From assembly GCA_964612085.1 (NCBI GenBank), contig CAZTCJ010000097.1, positions 1 through 13,461 of the forward strand: a stretch of DNA of 13,461 nt, given 5' to 3'. The position numbers and the translations under genes are program-made. Positions 13,286-13,461 of this stretch are shown here, piece after piece. This DNA is from CAZTCJ01 sp964612085 (GTDB lineage: Bacteria > Pseudomonadota > Alphaproteobacteria > JAJFIK01). The notes below the pieces were generated by a model. It saw nothing but the letters and a program-made list of their open reading frames with translations. It was not told where the DNA came from and ran no database searches. Numbering within the stretch: position 1 is the first letter of the stretch; each line of letters opens with the position of its first letter.

Positions 13286-13461
13286 TCAGGCGCGCGTCAG
13301 CCGCACCATCTGCACCGGGCTCGACGACCAGTTCGGGCGGTCGAGTGCGAGGCGCCCGCCTTCCACTGACCAGCCCTGAAGCGATCCGCCGAGAATCTCC
13401 GCCCGCCCGACATTCAGATCGGCGGGTAGCGCAACCTCGAACCGGTCCGCTTCCGGACGGC
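13286..13461 (-). CDS. C-terminal 57 residues of an unidentified protein, possibly a glycoside hydrolase
   Basis: An open frame enters from the right edge and ends at TGA 13286-13288. The 57 residues include RFEVALPADLNVGRAEILGG, then QGWSVEGGRLALDRPNW and the end PVQMVRLTRA. Alternating hydrophobic residues, Gly-Gly turns and the closing strand look like a beta-sandwich tail of the kind that ends GH29 fucosidases and other glycosidases, but there is no diagnostic motif. Codon use (G or C at most third positions) supports real coding. It probably leads the mutarotase in the same transcript, 43 bp apart. The coding call is firm; the function is a guess. Confidence 0.6.
   Translation of the reverse strand, partial: RPEADRFEVALPADLNVGRAEILGGSLQGWSVEGGRLALDRPNWSSSPVQMVRLTRA

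Overview
The window is a carbohydrate-use island from a high-GC Gram-negative bacterium, probably a marine alphaproteobacterium (Caulobacterales, Hyphomonadales or Maricaulales type). The grounds are a TonB-dependent receptor of the Xanthomonas/Caulobacter polysaccharide-receptor type, several exported hydrolases with signal peptides, and a sulfatase. No exact taxon can be read from the sequence. All genes lie on the minus strand except the L-fuconate dehydratase. I saw no tRNA, rRNA, CRISPR array, transposase or attachment site, and no stretch over 300 bp lacks a gene.

Layout from left to right: (1) 1-260, N-terminus of a secreted GH29 alpha-L-fucosidase; (2) 233-1129, secreted alpha/beta-hydrolase esterase; (3) 1192-3960, TonB-dependent receptor, with a strong hairpin between its stop and the esterase; (4) 4155-5807, secreted type-B carboxylesterase with its own promoter region; (5) 5989-7887, secreted type I sulfatase; (6) 7923-11430, four tightly packed catabolic genes (FAH-family hydrolase, SDR dehydrogenase, amidohydrolase lactonase, aldo/keto reductase); (7) 11600-12922, L-fuconate dehydratase on the plus strand, divergent from the reductase; (8) 12913-13242, RhaM-type mutarotase, convergent with and overlapping the dehydratase by 10 bp; (9) 13286-13461, C-terminus of an unidentified protein.

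Together the genes describe import and breakdown of a sulfated, probably acylated, fucose-containing glycan such as fucoidan. The receptor would import oligosaccharides, the esterases and sulfatase would remove ester groups, and the fucosidase would release L-fucose. The cytoplasmic enzymes form a complete non-phosphorylating route: mutarotase, L-fucose dehydrogenase (aldo/keto reductase), L-fuconolactonase, L-fuconate dehydratase, 2-keto-3-deoxy-L-fuconate dehydrogenase (SDR), then hydrolysis of the diketo acid to pyruvate and L-lactate. The route is known from Xanthomonas campestris; assignment here rests on family membership and active-site residues. The exact glycan is inference.

The main new observation is regulatory. 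An identical 14-bp word containing TTCATATTTG occurs in two separate intergenic regions, upstream of the type-B esterase and in the divergent reductase/dehydratase region. A related dyad sits in the putative receptor promoter. This suggests one fucose-responsive regulator, whose gene is not in the window. No inner-membrane sugar transporter is present either.
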